DNA from: Mesorhizobium mediterraneum
GTDB lineage: Bacteria > Pseudomonadota > Alphaproteobacteria > Rhizobiales > Rhizobiaceae
Assembly (NCBI RefSeq): GCF_002284565.1
Contig: NZ_NPKI01000028.1
Span: 58,881-122,880 of the forward strand
Length of the DNA: 64,000 bases
Direction: 5' to 3'
The notes under the pieces were generated by a model. That model ran no database searches. It saw nothing but the letters and a program-made list of their open reading frames with translations, and was not told where the DNA came from. Positions 9,562-19,453 of this stretch are shown one piece after another (position 1 is the stretch's first letter; each line of letters opens with the position of its first letter). The position numbers and the translations under genes were made by a program.

Positions 9562-9576
9562 TGGGTTCTTGGCGCG

Positions 9577-10965
9577 TCAGACGCGCTCGCCGTCCTTCAC
9601 CCGGTAGGTCGGCTTGTACATGGTGACGAGTTCTTCCGCCGCGGTCGGATGCACGGCCATTGTGCGATCGAAGTCATCCTTGGTCAGCCCCGCCTTCAGC
9701 GGAATGCCGAGAAGCTGCGCCATTTCGCCGGCATCTGGTCCGAGGATATGGGCGCCGAGCACCTTTTTCGAGGCGCCGTCGACTACCAACTTCATCAGCA
9801 TCTTTTCGTCGCGGCCGGACAGTGTATGCCGCATCGGCCGGAAGGTGGCGCGGTAGACCTCGATGTCGGAAAAACGCTTTATGGCCTCGTCTTCCGACAG
9901 GCCGACCGTACCGATCTCGGGCTGCGAAAAGACAGCGGTGGCGATCGTATCGTGGTCGGGCGCGGTCGGGTTGCCCTTGAAGACGGTCTCGACGAAACAC
10001 ATGGCCTCGTGGATCGCCACTGGCGTCAACTGCACGCGGTTGGTGACGTCGCCGATCGCCCAGATGTTGTCGATATTAGTGCGGGAGTATTTGTCGACAT
10101 GGATCGCGCCGGTCTTCGACAATTCAATGCCGACACCTTCCAGACCCATGCTCTCGGTGTTGGGCAGACGCCCGATGGCGAGCATGACCTGATCGATCGT
10201 CAGCACCTCGCCCCCGGTGACGACGGCGTCTAGCCGTCCGTCCGGGCGCTTCCTCACCCATTCGGATACAGCATGGCAAAGTATCCTTATCCCCTTCTTT
10301 TCCATCGTCTCGTGCAGCATGCGCCGCAGATCCATGTCGAAGCGGGAGAGGATCTCCTTGCCGCGATAGACAAGCGTGGTGTCGACGCCGAGGCCGTGAA
10401 AGATGTTGGCGAATTCGACGGCGATATAGCCGCCGCCTTCGATCATGATTGCCTTCGGCAATTCCTTCAGGTCGAAGGCCTCGTTGGAAAAGATGCAGTG
10501 CTCATGGCCGGGCAGAGCGGGGTGCGGTGCCGGGCGGCCGCCGGTGGCGATAAGAATCTGGTCGGCGGTGACGGTGCGGTCCTCGCCGAGAAGATGCACC
10601 ACATGGGGATCGACCAGCATGGCGCGCGACTGAAACGTCTCGCCGCCGGCGCCTTGCACATTCTTCCTGTAGATAGCCTCCAGCCGGCTGATTTCGCGAT
10701 CCTTGTTGGCAACCAGTGTTTGCCAGTCGAAGCTCGCCTGCGGCACGGTCCAGCCATAACCGGCGGCGTCGGCAAAGTGTTCGGGAAACTGGGAGGCATA
10801 GACATAGAGCTTCTTCGGCACGCAGCCGCGAATGACGCAGGTGCCGCCATAGCGGTATTCCTCGGCAATGCCGACGCGCTTGCCTAGTGCTGCCGCGACG
10901 CGCGCCGCCCTCACCCCGCCGGAGCCGCCGCCGATAACGAAAAGATCGTAGTCGTAACCGGCCAT
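9577..10965 (-). CDS. gor: Glutathione-disulfide reductase
   Basis: A 462-residue NADPH-dependent flavoenzyme that reduces oxidised glutathione. Visible features are the FAD motif FVIGGGSGGVRAARV, the redox-active disulfide GGTCVIRGCVPKK, the NADPH-binding GGGYIAVEFANIF and the C-terminal catalytic His in AVHPTAAEELVTM. The length and HPTAAEE end match glutathione reductase rather than dihydrolipoamide dehydrogenase, although mycothione or trypanothione-like relatives cannot be excluded from sequence alone. It follows the DUF2059 gene on the same strand by about 150 bp. Confidence 0.93.
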   Translation of the reverse strand: MAGYDYDLFVIGGGSGGVRAARVAAALGKRVGIAEEYRYGGTCVIRGCVPKKLYVYASQFPEHFADAAGYGWTVPQASFDWQTLVANKDREISRLEAIYRKNVQGAGGETFQSRAMLVDPHVVHLLGEDRTVTADQILIATGGRPAPHPALPGHEHCIFSNEAFDLKELPKAIMIEGGGYIAVEFANIFHGLGVDTTLVYRGKEILSRFDMDLRRMLHETMEKKGIRILCHAVSEWVRKRPDGRLDAVVTGGEVLTIDQVMLAIGRLPNTESMGLEGVGIELSKTGAIHVDKYSRTNIDNIWAIGDVTNRVQLTPVAIHEAMCFVETVFKGNPTAPDHDTIATAVFSQPEIGTVGLSEDEAIKRFSDIEVYRATFRPMRHTLSGRDEKMLMKLVVDGASKKVLGAHILGPDAGEMAQLLGIPLKAGLTKDDFDRTMAVHPTAAEELVTMYKPTYRVKDGERV

Positions 10966-11118
10966 GGTGCGGCTCCTTGCCCTTCAAAATGTCTGAGACA
11001 GGTAGGCTGCAAACCATCAAAAGAAAAGCCCGGACCACCACGCCACGCATGCTGTCGGATGTGCGCAACGGCGGCCGGGCTTCCGGTCCAGCAGCGATAA
11101 CGCCGCCGGAAAATGTGC

Positions 11119-11685
11119 TCAGTTCTTCGGTGCTTCCGGCTGCGTGCCGTCAGCAGGAGCCGCGGCATTTGCCGGTGCTGCGGCCTTTGCTGCCGCGGCG
11201 AGCGTTTCGCCGACCTGCTGGGCGAGATCGCGAGCGACACCGTTCTGCCAGATATCGGCGGCCTTGAGCAGTTCACGCGTCACGGCCGGGCCGCTGTCGA
11301 GCAGCTTCTTGCCGGAATCGGAATTGTAGAAAGCGGCGATTTCGGTAAGCTCTTTTTCGGAAAATACCTTGGCATAGGCCATGGCTGCTTCTTTCTCGAG
11401 ATCGGCGCGGCGCGAGGCCAGCGCCATCGCCTTTTCGCTGATGGCCCTGCCGATCAGCTCCTGCATGTCCGGGTTCTTTTGGATAAGCTGCTGCTGAAGC
11501 GCGGCGGCGGCCTGCGGCAGGATGTTGTCGAACGGGTCCGTGGCGTGGATAGCCGCGACTGCGGCGCGCGCCGCCTTCAGATGCCCGTCGGTGACGTCCT
11601 GCGAAAACGCCGGCGATGAAAACGCAAAGACGGCTGAGGCTGCCAGAACGGCAGAAAAACGGCGAACCCGGTTATGCAACATCAT
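11119..11685 (-). CDS. DUF2059 family exported protein
   Basis: A 188-residue protein with a signal peptide (residues 1-29, cleavage near AFS/Q), a helical DUF2059 domain (FSEKELTEIAAFYNSDSG) and a low-complexity tail of Ala/Pro repeats. DUF2059 proteins are periplasmic and of unknown function. The start at 11685 has GGAG eight to eleven bases upstream. Its first bases overlap the 3' end of rpiA by 14 bp, so the two are likely cotranscribed and translationally coupled. Confidence 0.85.
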   Translation of the reverse strand: MMLHNRVRRFSAVLAASAVFAFSSPAFSQDVTDGHLKAARAAVAAIHATDPFDNILPQAAAALQQQLIQKNPDMQELIGRAISEKAMALASRRADLEKEAAMAYAKVFSEKELTEIAAFYNSDSGKKLLDSGPAVTRELLKAADIWQNGVARDLAQQVGETLAAAAKAAAPANAAAPADGTQPEAPKN

Positions 11686-12400
11686 GATCGATAGAACTCC
11701 CTGGTTTTCGGGCGGCATAGACGGATTGGGTGCCGTCGCCCGCGATAATAGCTGTTGATGCCAGCCCGATGAAAAGACCATGCTCGACCACGCCCGGAAT
11801 GGCATGGAGAGCATTCGAAAGCGCTCTTGTATCCGGAATGCGGCCAAAAGATGCATCGAGGATAAAATGGCCGCCGTCTGTAACAAAAGGCTCGCGCTCC
11901 GTCATCCTCAATGTGACGGGACCGGAAAGGCCGAGCCTTCCGGCTGCCGCGGCGACCGCGATTTCCGTGGCACGCAGGCCGAATGGGTTGACCTCGATGG
12001 GGAGTGGAAAACGGCCGAGCGTCTCGACCATCTTCGAACGGTCGGCAATGACGATCATGCGGGCGGAAGCCGCCGCCACGATCTTTTCGCGCAGCAGCGC
12101 ACCGCCGCCGCCCTTGATCAATGTCAGCGCCGGATCGATCTCGTCGGCGCCGTCGACAGTAAGGTCGAGTTCAGGCGTTTCCTCCAACGTCGACAGCGGC
12201 ACGCCAAGCTCGCGGCAAAGGATGGCGGTGCGCTCCGAGGTCGGCACGCCGACAATAGTGAGGCCGTTAGCGACCTTTTCGGCGAGCAGCCGCACGAACT
12301 CTTCCGCCGTCGAGCCGGTGCCGATGCCCAGCCGCATGCCGTCGCTCACATGGGCAAGTGCTGCCCGTGCGGCTTCGACCTTCAGTTGCCTCGCATCCAT
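11672..12400 (-). CDS. rpiA: Ribose-5-phosphate isomerase A
   Basis: A 242-residue enzyme interconverting ribose 5-phosphate and ribulose 5-phosphate in the pentose phosphate pathway. Diagnostic motifs are GIGTGSTAEEF near residue 30, the phosphate-binding DGADEIDPAL near 85 and KGGGGALLREK near 97. The start at MDARQLKVEAARA (12400) fits family length, while the open frame runs 21 codons further upstream. It is divergent from gph and upstream of the DUF2059 gene in one unit. Confidence 0.95.
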   Translation of the reverse strand: MDARQLKVEAARAALAHVSDGMRLGIGTGSTAEEFVRLLAEKVANGLTIVGVPTSERTAILCRELGVPLSTLEETPELDLTVDGADEIDPALTLIKGGGGALLREKIVAAASARMIVIADRSKMVETLGRFPLPIEVNPFGLRATEIAVAAAAGRLGLSGPVTLRMTEREPFVTDGGHFILDASFGRIPDTRALSNALHAIPGVVEHGLFIGLASTAIIAGDGTQSVYAARKPGSSIDHDVA

Positions 12401-12553
12401 GCTGCGTGTCGCGCCCCAAAAAATTTGTTTCGGCGCTCCTAGCATTTTTGCAAGTCCGGTCAAAGACCTTGGCTGTGGATTGACTGAGCGGCTTGCCTGA
12501 ATGGATCGCAGCGGCTATCGCCTGCCAACGAAGCAATCGCCACAGGACAGGCC

Positions 12554-13237
12554 ATGACCCGACCGATCATCGTGTTCGACCTCGACGGGACGCTGATCGA
12601 CACAGCGCCGGACCTGCTCGACAGCCTCAACCACAGCCTTGCCGCCAGCGAACTCGCAGCCGTCGACGAGGTCGGCTTCCGGCGCTTCGTCGGCCATGGC
12701 GGACGGGTGATGATCGAGCGCGCCCATGCCGCGCAGCAGAGATCGCTGGAAAGCCAGGAGCATGATCGGCTGCTGAAACTGTTTCTCGATCATTACACCG
12801 ACAACATCCCGGGCAAATCACGCCCCTACCCCGGCGTCGTCGAGACGATCGCCCGATTCGAGGCAGCCGGTTATCTCTTGGCCGTCTGCACGAACAAATA
12901 CGAAGCCAACTCGGTGGCACTGATCGAGGCGCTCGGCCTGGCGAAGCATTTCGCAGCGATTTGCGGTCAGGACACGTTTGCGTTCCGCAAGCCCGACCCG
13001 CGCCATCTGACCGAAACCATCGCCCTGGCCGGCGGCAATCCACATCTTGCGCTGATGGTGGGTGATTCGCAGACCGACATCGATACGGCGAAAGCCGCCG
13101 GCATTCCCGTGGTGGCGGTCGATTTCGGCTATACCGACCGCCATGTGCGCGAATTCGAACCGTCGGCAGTGATCTCGCATTTCGATGCGCTGACGCTTGG
13201 CCTGGCAGAACGCCTAATTGCCGCTGCGGGGCGCTGA
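12554..13237 (+). CDS. gph: Phosphoglycolate phosphatase (HAD superfamily)
   Basis: A 227-residue HAD hydrolase that dephosphorylates 2-phosphoglycolate formed by DNA repair or photorespiration-like oxygenation. The four HAD motifs are present: DLDGTLIDT with the nucleophilic Asp, CTNKYE, the Lys in FRKPDPRH and VGDSQTDIDTA. The sequence resembles the Gph group; related HAD phosphatases remain possible. ATG at 12554 follows ACAGG. It is divergent from rpiA. Confidence 0.88.
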   Translation: MTRPIIVFDLDGTLIDTAPDLLDSLNHSLAASELAAVDEVGFRRFVGHGGRVMIERAHAAQQRSLESQEHDRLLKLFLDHYTDNIPGKSRPYPGVVETIARFEAAGYLLAVCTNKYEANSVALIEALGLAKHFAAICGQDTFAFRKPDPRHLTETIALAGGNPHLALMVGDSQTDIDTAKAAGIPVVAVDFGYTDRHVREFEPSAVISHFDALTLGLAERLIAAAGR

Positions 13238-13364
13238 GCACGACGGCGACCGGGCGTGTCCCGGCGGGTTGCATTCGGTCTTCGTCGGAACGCCAGCACA
13301 TCGCCTTGACTTCCCAGGCCTGCCTCCCTTATATCGCGGCGCGCTTGGCCTTCGGGCAACGAGC

Positions 13365-13439
13365 GGGCGATTAGCTCAGCGGGAGAGCACACCCTTCACA
13401 CGGGTGGGGTCGCAGGTTCAATCCCTGCATCGCCCACCA
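13365..13439 (+). tRNA. tRNA-Val (anticodon CAC)
   Basis: The full cloverleaf can be folded: acceptor gggcgat/atcgccc, D stem gctc/gagc, anticodon stem caccc/gggtg with loop ttcacac (anticodon CAC), T arm gcagg-ttcaatc-cctgc and an encoded CCA end. CAC reads GTG valine codons. Confidence 0.95.
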
Positions 13440-13895
13440 ATACCCGCTCCCAGTGCGAAGCTATCATCCGCTTCGCGGTCGCCTACGCTTCGAACTTCTG
13501 CCTCGTCGCCGGGTTTGCCACGACCCGGTTCATGCGATCCGCCGGGCAGTTGGGGACACATCACTAAGCGCTATCCACCTTGGAATCACTCAACCTGCAT
13601 ATTGAACGCGGCCGGGAGAAAGTTGACGGACGACGAAATCGTCCTAGGTGAGCTGCTATCTCAATAGTTGTACCCCGGGAACTGACGAGGGGAAATCGCC
13701 GTCAACCTCCTGCTCCGACTAGGTGAAACTGCGCAATTGCAAATGCGTCCGGCTTCCGCGAACATTGCTGGACCCCATCAAGGGCCCGTAGCGGCCGACC
13801 CGAAACCAAGACGCTGGCTTCCGGCCCGGTGTCCTGGCGGGCCTCGGGGGTGACCTTGAATTCAGTCAGCGTCCGTCAAAAGGGAGGAATAGCCA
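13440..13895. other. Intergenic region after tRNA-Val
   Basis: These 456 bp hold no gene I can support. They lie between a tRNA, a common integration site, and a sugar ABC operon, but I found no second copy of the tRNA 3' end and no integrase. GGGAGGA at 13881-13887 serves as ribosome binding site for the next gene. Confidence 0.5.
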
Positions 13896-15158
13896 ATGAA
13901 CCTGACAAAACACCTCGCCGGTGTGATGATCGCGTCGACTTGTCTGTGTGTGCCCGCGCTGGCGCAGACGAAGTTGACCTTGTGGTATCACGGCGCCGGC
14001 AACGAGGTGGAGTCGCGAACCCTCAACCAGATCATCTCAGACTTCAACACCAGCCAGTCCGACTGGACGGTGAGTATCGAGAGCTTCCCAGAGAAGAGCT
14101 ATAACGATTCCGTCGCGGCGGCGGCGCTGGCGGGCAACCTGCCCGACATCCTGGATGTGGATGGGCCCATCATGCCCAATTGGGCCTGGGCCGGCTATCT
14201 GCAGCCGCTGCCGATCGACGAGAGCGAATTCGCCGACTTCCTGCCCGGCACCAAAGGTGTGTGGAACGGTAAGCTTTATTCGGTCGGTCTGTGGGACGCG
14301 GCGGTGGCGCTTTTTGCACGCCAATCGACACTGGACGAGTTGGGCCTGCGCACCCCGACCGTCGACAAGCCCTGGTCGAGTGAGGAATTCATGGCCGCGC
14401 TCGATGCCGCCAAGGCCTCCGGCAAGTATGAATTTGCCCTCGATCTCGGCATGAACGACCAAGCCGAGTGGTATTCCTATGCCTTCTCGCCGTTCCTGCA
14501 GAGCTTCGGCGGGGACATCGTCGACCGTTCGACCTACCGGACCGCGGAAGGCGCGCTGAACGGCGAGGCTGCACAGGCCTTTGGCAAGTGGTGGCAATCG
14601 CTGTTCACCGGAGGCTATGCGCCTGGCACCAGTGAGGACCCCGCCGATCAGCAGACCGGCTTCATCGACGGCAAGTTCGCCTTCCAGTGGAACGGCAATT
14701 GGCGCGCGGTGGCGACGATGGCGGCCGTGGATGACGTTGTCTTCCTTCCAGCACCCGACTTCGGCGCGGGCAACAAGATCGGCGCGGGCTCATGGCAGTT
14801 CGGCATCTCGGCCAAGTCCAAGCATCCGGAAGGTGCTGCCGCGTTCATCAAGTTCGCCGCGCAGGACAAATATCTGGCCGCCTTCTCCGACGGCATCGGC
14901 CTGATCCCGCCCACGCCCTCGGCGGCACAGATGACAAAGAACTACAAGGACGGCGGCCCGCTCGCGATGTTCTTCGACCTCTCTAAAGCACAAGCTCTGG
15001 TGCGCCCGGTGACCCCGGGCTACGTGGTCCAGGCCAAGGTCTTCACCAAGGCACTGGCCGACATTGCCAATGGTGCCGATGTGGCCGACACGCTTGATGC
15101 GGCGGTCGACGAGATCGACGCCGACATCGAAAGCAACGGCGGCTACGGCCATCGGTAG
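13896..15158 (+). CDS. Sugar ABC transporter substrate-binding protein (family 1)
   Basis: A 420-residue periplasmic protein with a signal peptide (residues 1-23, ending PALA/Q) and the family 1 pattern starting LTLWYHGAGNE, as in maltose/glycerol-3-phosphate-type binding proteins. A conserved FAFQWNGNWRA segment sits mid-protein. It is the first gene of an operon with two permeases and an ATPase, so it provides substrate specificity. The sugar cannot be named from sequence; alpha-glucosides or other oligosaccharides are plausible. GGGAGGA ten bases upstream supports the start. Confidence 0.88.
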   Translation: MNLTKHLAGVMIASTCLCVPALAQTKLTLWYHGAGNEVESRTLNQIISDFNTSQSDWTVSIESFPEKSYNDSVAAAALAGNLPDILDVDGPIMPNWAWAGYLQPLPIDESEFADFLPGTKGVWNGKLYSVGLWDAAVALFARQSTLDELGLRTPTVDKPWSSEEFMAALDAAKASGKYEFALDLGMNDQAEWYSYAFSPFLQSFGGDIVDRSTYRTAEGALNGEAAQAFGKWWQSLFTGGYAPGTSEDPADQQTGFIDGKFAFQWNGNWRAVATMAAVDDVVFLPAPDFGAGNKIGAGSWQFGISAKSKHPEGAAAFIKFAAQDKYLAAFSDGIGLIPPTPSAAQMTKNYKDGGPLAMFFDLSKAQALVRPVTPGYVVQAKVFTKALADIANGADVADTLDAAVDEIDADIESNGGYGHR

Positions 15159-15227
15159 TTCTGTCGCGCCGGGGTCCTCGCCGGCCGCGGACTCCACGCT
15201 TTCTGGGTTCCTGGGCGGATATCGCAA

Positions 15228-16295
15228 ATGGCGTCGAAACTAACCCTGTCGAACCGGACGGGCTGGACATTCGCCCTGCCGGGCTTCGCACTCATCTTCA
15301 CATTCATCGTCCTGCCGTTTTTCTTCGCGATCGGTCTCTCATTGACAAATCAGCGACTGCTGTCACCGAACCCCACCCAGTTCGTCGGGTTGGAAAACTA
15401 TCGTCAGCTCCTGGGCTTTGCGGTGGTGACCCTCGAGCCAGAGCGCGACGAGGCTGGCGAAGTGGTCCGAGACGAGGCCGGCGAAATCCAGTACCCCCGC
15501 CTGCGTGCGATCACCCGTAGCGACGACTATCCCCAATATCGCGGCATGCGTGAGTGGTTTCGGTGGCAGTCCGGCGAGAACGTCATGGTCGTCATCGCCA
15601 GAGACGTTGTGTTCATGAAGGCGCTGGTAAACACCTTCCTGTTCGTTCTGGTCGTGGCGCCGGTGCAGGGCGGCCTCGCGCTTATGCTTGCTTTGCTCAT
15701 CAACCAGAAGCTCAGGGGCATCAGCATATTCAGGACCATTTACTTCATGCCGGTGGTGGTCTCCATCGTCGTGGTCTCGCTTCTCTGGCGGTTCATCTAT
15801 GACGGCCAGAACGGGCTGTTGAACAGCATTCTCCAGGGCCTCAGCTTCGGTCTTTTCCAGCCCGTCGACTGGCTGGGCGATCCCTCGACTGCGCTGCCCG
15901 CGATCATGGCCATGTCGATCTGGCAGGCCGTCGGCTTCCATATGGTCATCTGGCTGGCCGGGTTGCAGACGATCAGCCCCACGCTCTACGAGGCCGCCGC
16001 CATCGAAGGGGCTTCGAAATGGCAGACCTTCCGCTATGTCACCTGGCCGGGCCTGCGCAACACCGCCGTGCTCGTCCTTGTCGTGATCACCATGCAGGGC
16101 TTCGCGCTCTTCGCCCAGATCGACGTGATGACCAACGGCGGCCCGCGAGACAGCACCCAAACTCTAGTCTTCCAGGCGGTCGAGCGCGGTTATGGCAAGC
16201 AGGACATCTCGGGCGGCTCGACCATCTCGGTCATCCTGTTCGCGATCGTGCTCGCGATCTCACTCATCCAGCGCTGGCTGACTCGGGAGCGTTAA
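15228..16295 (+). CDS. Sugar ABC transporter permease (MalF type)
   Basis: A 355-residue inner-membrane permease with about six helices and the coupling 'EAA' loop EAAAIEGASKWQTF near residue 255. Between helix 1 and helix 2 it has a long periplasmic insert of about 60 residues rich in Glu/Arg (around EPERDEAGEVVRDEAGE), making it longer than most MalF-like subunits outside the enterobacterial MalF group. It follows the binding protein by 69 bp and overlaps closely with the next permease (one base between stop and start). Confidence 0.88.
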   Translation: MASKLTLSNRTGWTFALPGFALIFTFIVLPFFFAIGLSLTNQRLLSPNPTQFVGLENYRQLLGFAVVTLEPERDEAGEVVRDEAGEIQYPRLRAITRSDDYPQYRGMREWFRWQSGENVMVVIARDVVFMKALVNTFLFVLVVAPVQGGLALMLALLINQKLRGISIFRTIYFMPVVVSIVVVSLLWRFIYDGQNGLLNSILQGLSFGLFQPVDWLGDPSTALPAIMAMSIWQAVGFHMVIWLAGLQTISPTLYEAAAIEGASKWQTFRYVTWPGLRNTAVLVLVVITMQGFALFAQIDVMTNGGPRDSTQTLVFQAVERGYGKQDISGGSTISVILFAIVLAISLIQRWLTRER

Positions 16296-16296
16296 G

Positions 16297-17172
16297 ATGG
16301 CTTTTGATCCCGACAATTACGGCCTGAGGCTCTTCGTCCGCTATCTGGTGCTGTGCCTGATCGCGCTGATCTTTATCTTTCCGCTCGTGTTCATGATCAA
16401 CTCGAGCTTCAAGCCCGACAATCAGCTCCTCGCGGACACCTCCAGCCTGCGTGCCTTCCTGCCCGTCGGGGACATCAGCCTCGACAACTATTTCGGAGCG
16501 TTCCGGCGGGCGCCGGTCGCCCTGTTCGTCCTGAACTCGGTTCTGGTCACCGGGGCGACCGTCCTTCTCTCGTTGCTGATCTGTTCGCTGGCCGCATTCT
16601 CCTTCGCTTTCCTGCGGTGGAAGGGGCGCGACGTGGTGCTCTCGATCGTCATCGCCACGCTGATCATCCCTTTCGAAACCATCGCTATCCCGCTCCTGCT
16701 CCTGGTCTCGAAACTGCCCTGGATCGGGCTCGAGGGGCTGCAATGGGGCTGGCTGAACACCTACCGGGTGCAGATCATCCCCTGGATCGCCGACGGGCTG
16801 ACGATCTTCCTGTTCGTGCAATATTTCAAAGGGCTGCCGGGCGAGCTGATTGAGGCGGGCCGGGTGGAGGGCGCGAGCTGGTGGCAGGTCTACTATCGCA
16901 TTGTCATGCCGCTTTCAGGACCGGTTCTGGCGACTGCCGCCATCCTGAAGTTCCTCGTCATGTACAACCAATATCTCTGGCCGCTCATCGTGGTGCAGCA
17001 GGAAAACTATCGCCCGATCATGGTCGGTCTCGGCTACTTCTTTCAACTCAACGTCGCCTGGGGCGAGGTCATGGCCTATCTCACCCTTATCACCGTCCCG
17101 GTGCTGATTTTCTATCTCTTCCTGCAGCGCGCCTTCATCGCATCGATCGCCTCTACCGGCGTGAAGGGCTGA
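16297..17172 (+). CDS. Sugar ABC transporter permease (MalG type)
   Basis: A 291-residue inner-membrane permease, MalG family, with six hydrophobic segments and the coupling loop IEAGRVEGASWWQVYY near residue 190. It forms the heterodimeric pore with the preceding MalF-type subunit. The ATG lies one base after the previous stop, which implies translational coupling. The next intact gene, the ATPase, starts 148 bp later, with a probable gene remnant in between. Confidence 0.9.
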   Translation: MAFDPDNYGLRLFVRYLVLCLIALIFIFPLVFMINSSFKPDNQLLADTSSLRAFLPVGDISLDNYFGAFRRAPVALFVLNSVLVTGATVLLSLLICSLAAFSFAFLRWKGRDVVLSIVIATLIIPFETIAIPLLLLVSKLPWIGLEGLQWGWLNTYRVQIIPWIADGLTIFLFVQYFKGLPGELIEAGRVEGASWWQVYYRIVMPLSGPVLATAAILKFLVMYNQYLWPLIVVQQENYRPIMVGLGYFFQLNVAWGEVMAYLTLITVPVLIFYLFLQRAFIASIASTGVKG

Positions 17173-17177
17173 ATACA

Positions 17178-17319
17178 TGGTTGTCGCGCTTAAAGACAGC
17201 GGGTCTGGGACAGCGTGCCCATGACGGCAAGCGCTGACACGGCTATTTCCTCAAGGACGAAAAAACGACCGGTGACCCCGAATTGCGACACATGAACCAG
17301 GAAACGGGAGCCATCGCTC

Positions 17320-17327
<8 letters not shown>
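17178..17327 (+). pseudogene. Probable remnant of a deleted operon gene
   Basis: An ATG six bases after the permease stop opens a short frame (MVVALKDSGSGTACP, then stop). A second in-frame stretch, 17238-17327, encodes GYFLKDEKTTGDPELRHMNQ and seven further residues, ending in a TGA that overlaps the ATPase start as ATGGCTGA. That overlap is typical of two tightly linked operon genes. I infer that a gene once stood here and was deleted except for both ends. Its family is not recognised; related operons often carry a glycosidase or oxidoreductase at this place. Confidence 0.4.
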
Positions 17328-18390
<1,063 letters not shown>

Positions 18391-18466
18391 GCGCTGCAGA
18401 CGCCGTAACGTGAGCAACAACAACGCGATGCATCGGCGCGATTCGCGAGTGTGCATCCAGAACCCC

Positions 18467-18492
18467 GGAACAAACTTGCATGGCCGCGAGTT
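18467..18492 (+). promoter_or_regulatory. EcfG-like promoter (GGAAC-N17-AGTT)
   Basis: GGAAC at 18467-18471 and AGTT at 18489-18492, ending 28 bp before the PepSY-like gene. The -35 box is exact; the -10 box differs from CGTT at one base. Confidence 0.5.
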
Positions 18493-18520
18493 TCTACTCG
18501 TCGAAGTGTGAGGGAAAGCC

Positions 18521-18772
18521 ATGTCCAGATTTGTTTTGGCGGCCGCCGTGCTGCTTGTCGGCGGATCGGCATTTGCCGCGGACGAAAGCCCGCTGCCGCC
18601 CCAGAATGCCAGGAAACTGTCGGAAATAATCGCCAAGGTCGAGCAGCGCGACGACTTTCGTTACGTCGACGAGGTCGCCTGGGACAGCGGCGCCTACACC
18701 GTTACTTATTACACGACCGACAAGGCGAAAGTCGAAATCACCTATGATCCCGTGACCGCCGAGCCGAAATAG
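18521..18772 (+). CDS. Small exported PepSY-like protein
   Basis: An 83-residue protein with a signal peptide (residues 1-19, cleavage at AFA/A) and a PepSY-like mature part (LSEIIAKVEQRDDFRYVDEV followed by alternating beta-strand residues). PepSY domains are small periplasmic or membrane-associated modules, some inhibiting peptidases. Start supported by GAGGGAAAGCC. An EcfG-like motif 28-54 bp upstream suggests stress control. Specific function unknown. Confidence 0.75.
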   Translation: MSRFVLAAAVLLVGGSAFAADESPLPPQNARKLSEIIAKVEQRDDFRYVDEVAWDSGAYTVTYYTTDKAKVEITYDPVTAEPK

Positions 18773-18953
18773 ATCGCCGCACTTTCCTCCATGCAAATAC
18801 GTGCGCAGCTTGGTGGCATCCCTCGGAGACTGGCAGCGCCGTCGCGTCACCAAGAGCGGGGGCGAGTTCCTGCACGCTTTTCGGTGTCCCCTTGCGCCGA
18901 TGCGCCTTTGATGGCTGACTGCAGCGTTATCATTGAGCCGCACGGGGGTGGGC

Positions 18954-19430
18954 ATGGCGACGGTAAAGCATGTGGCGAAACGCGTCCTGATGATGCTCGC
19001 CGGCTATTTCGTTGCGGTGCTGGTCGGGCTGATCGCTGTGGCCACGATCTATGGTGCATTGAGTTCGCTGCCCAATGCGCCGGGGTACTTCGATTTCATG
19101 GGGGTCAGCCCGATCGCGGCGCTGGTCGTGCCGCCGCTCGGCATGTTCATCTATTTCCTGACGATCGTGCTGACGGGCCTGCAGACGCTGATCTTCGCGC
19201 TGATCGCCGAATTGTTTTCGCTGCGCAATTTCCTGTTGCATATGGTCTTCGGCGCCGCGGCAGCGGCTGCCGGCTTCGCCTTGATCTGGCCCAGCGCGCC
19301 GGAGGATATCAGCCCCGAGCGCTGGGCCGATATCGGCATCATCGCCGCCGCCGGTCTTGTCGCCGGTCTGGTCTACTGGCTGATCGCCGGGCGCGAAGCC
19401 GGCTTCCGACGCCCGCTCTCCCAACGTTAG
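18954..19430 (+). CDS. Integral membrane protein of unknown function
   Basis: A 158-residue protein with four strongly hydrophobic segments (roughly residues 12-35, 50-75, 88-108 and 130-148), interrupted by a short Pro/Asn-rich loop. I do not recognise a family. ATG at 18954 is preferred over TTG at 18933 because a GGGGGTGGG stretch lies directly before it and the protein then begins with a basic N-terminus. It is convergent with the L,D-transpeptidase gene 24 bp away. Confidence 0.65.
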   Translation: MATVKHVAKRVLMMLAGYFVAVLVGLIAVATIYGALSSLPNAPGYFDFMGVSPIAALVVPPLGMFIYFLTIVLTGLQTLIFALIAELFSLRNFLLHMVFGAAAAAAGFALIWPSAPEDISPERWADIGIIAAAGLVAGLVYWLIAGREAGFRRPLSQR

Positions 19431-19453
19431 GACGGATCGACCAAGGCTTAGTC

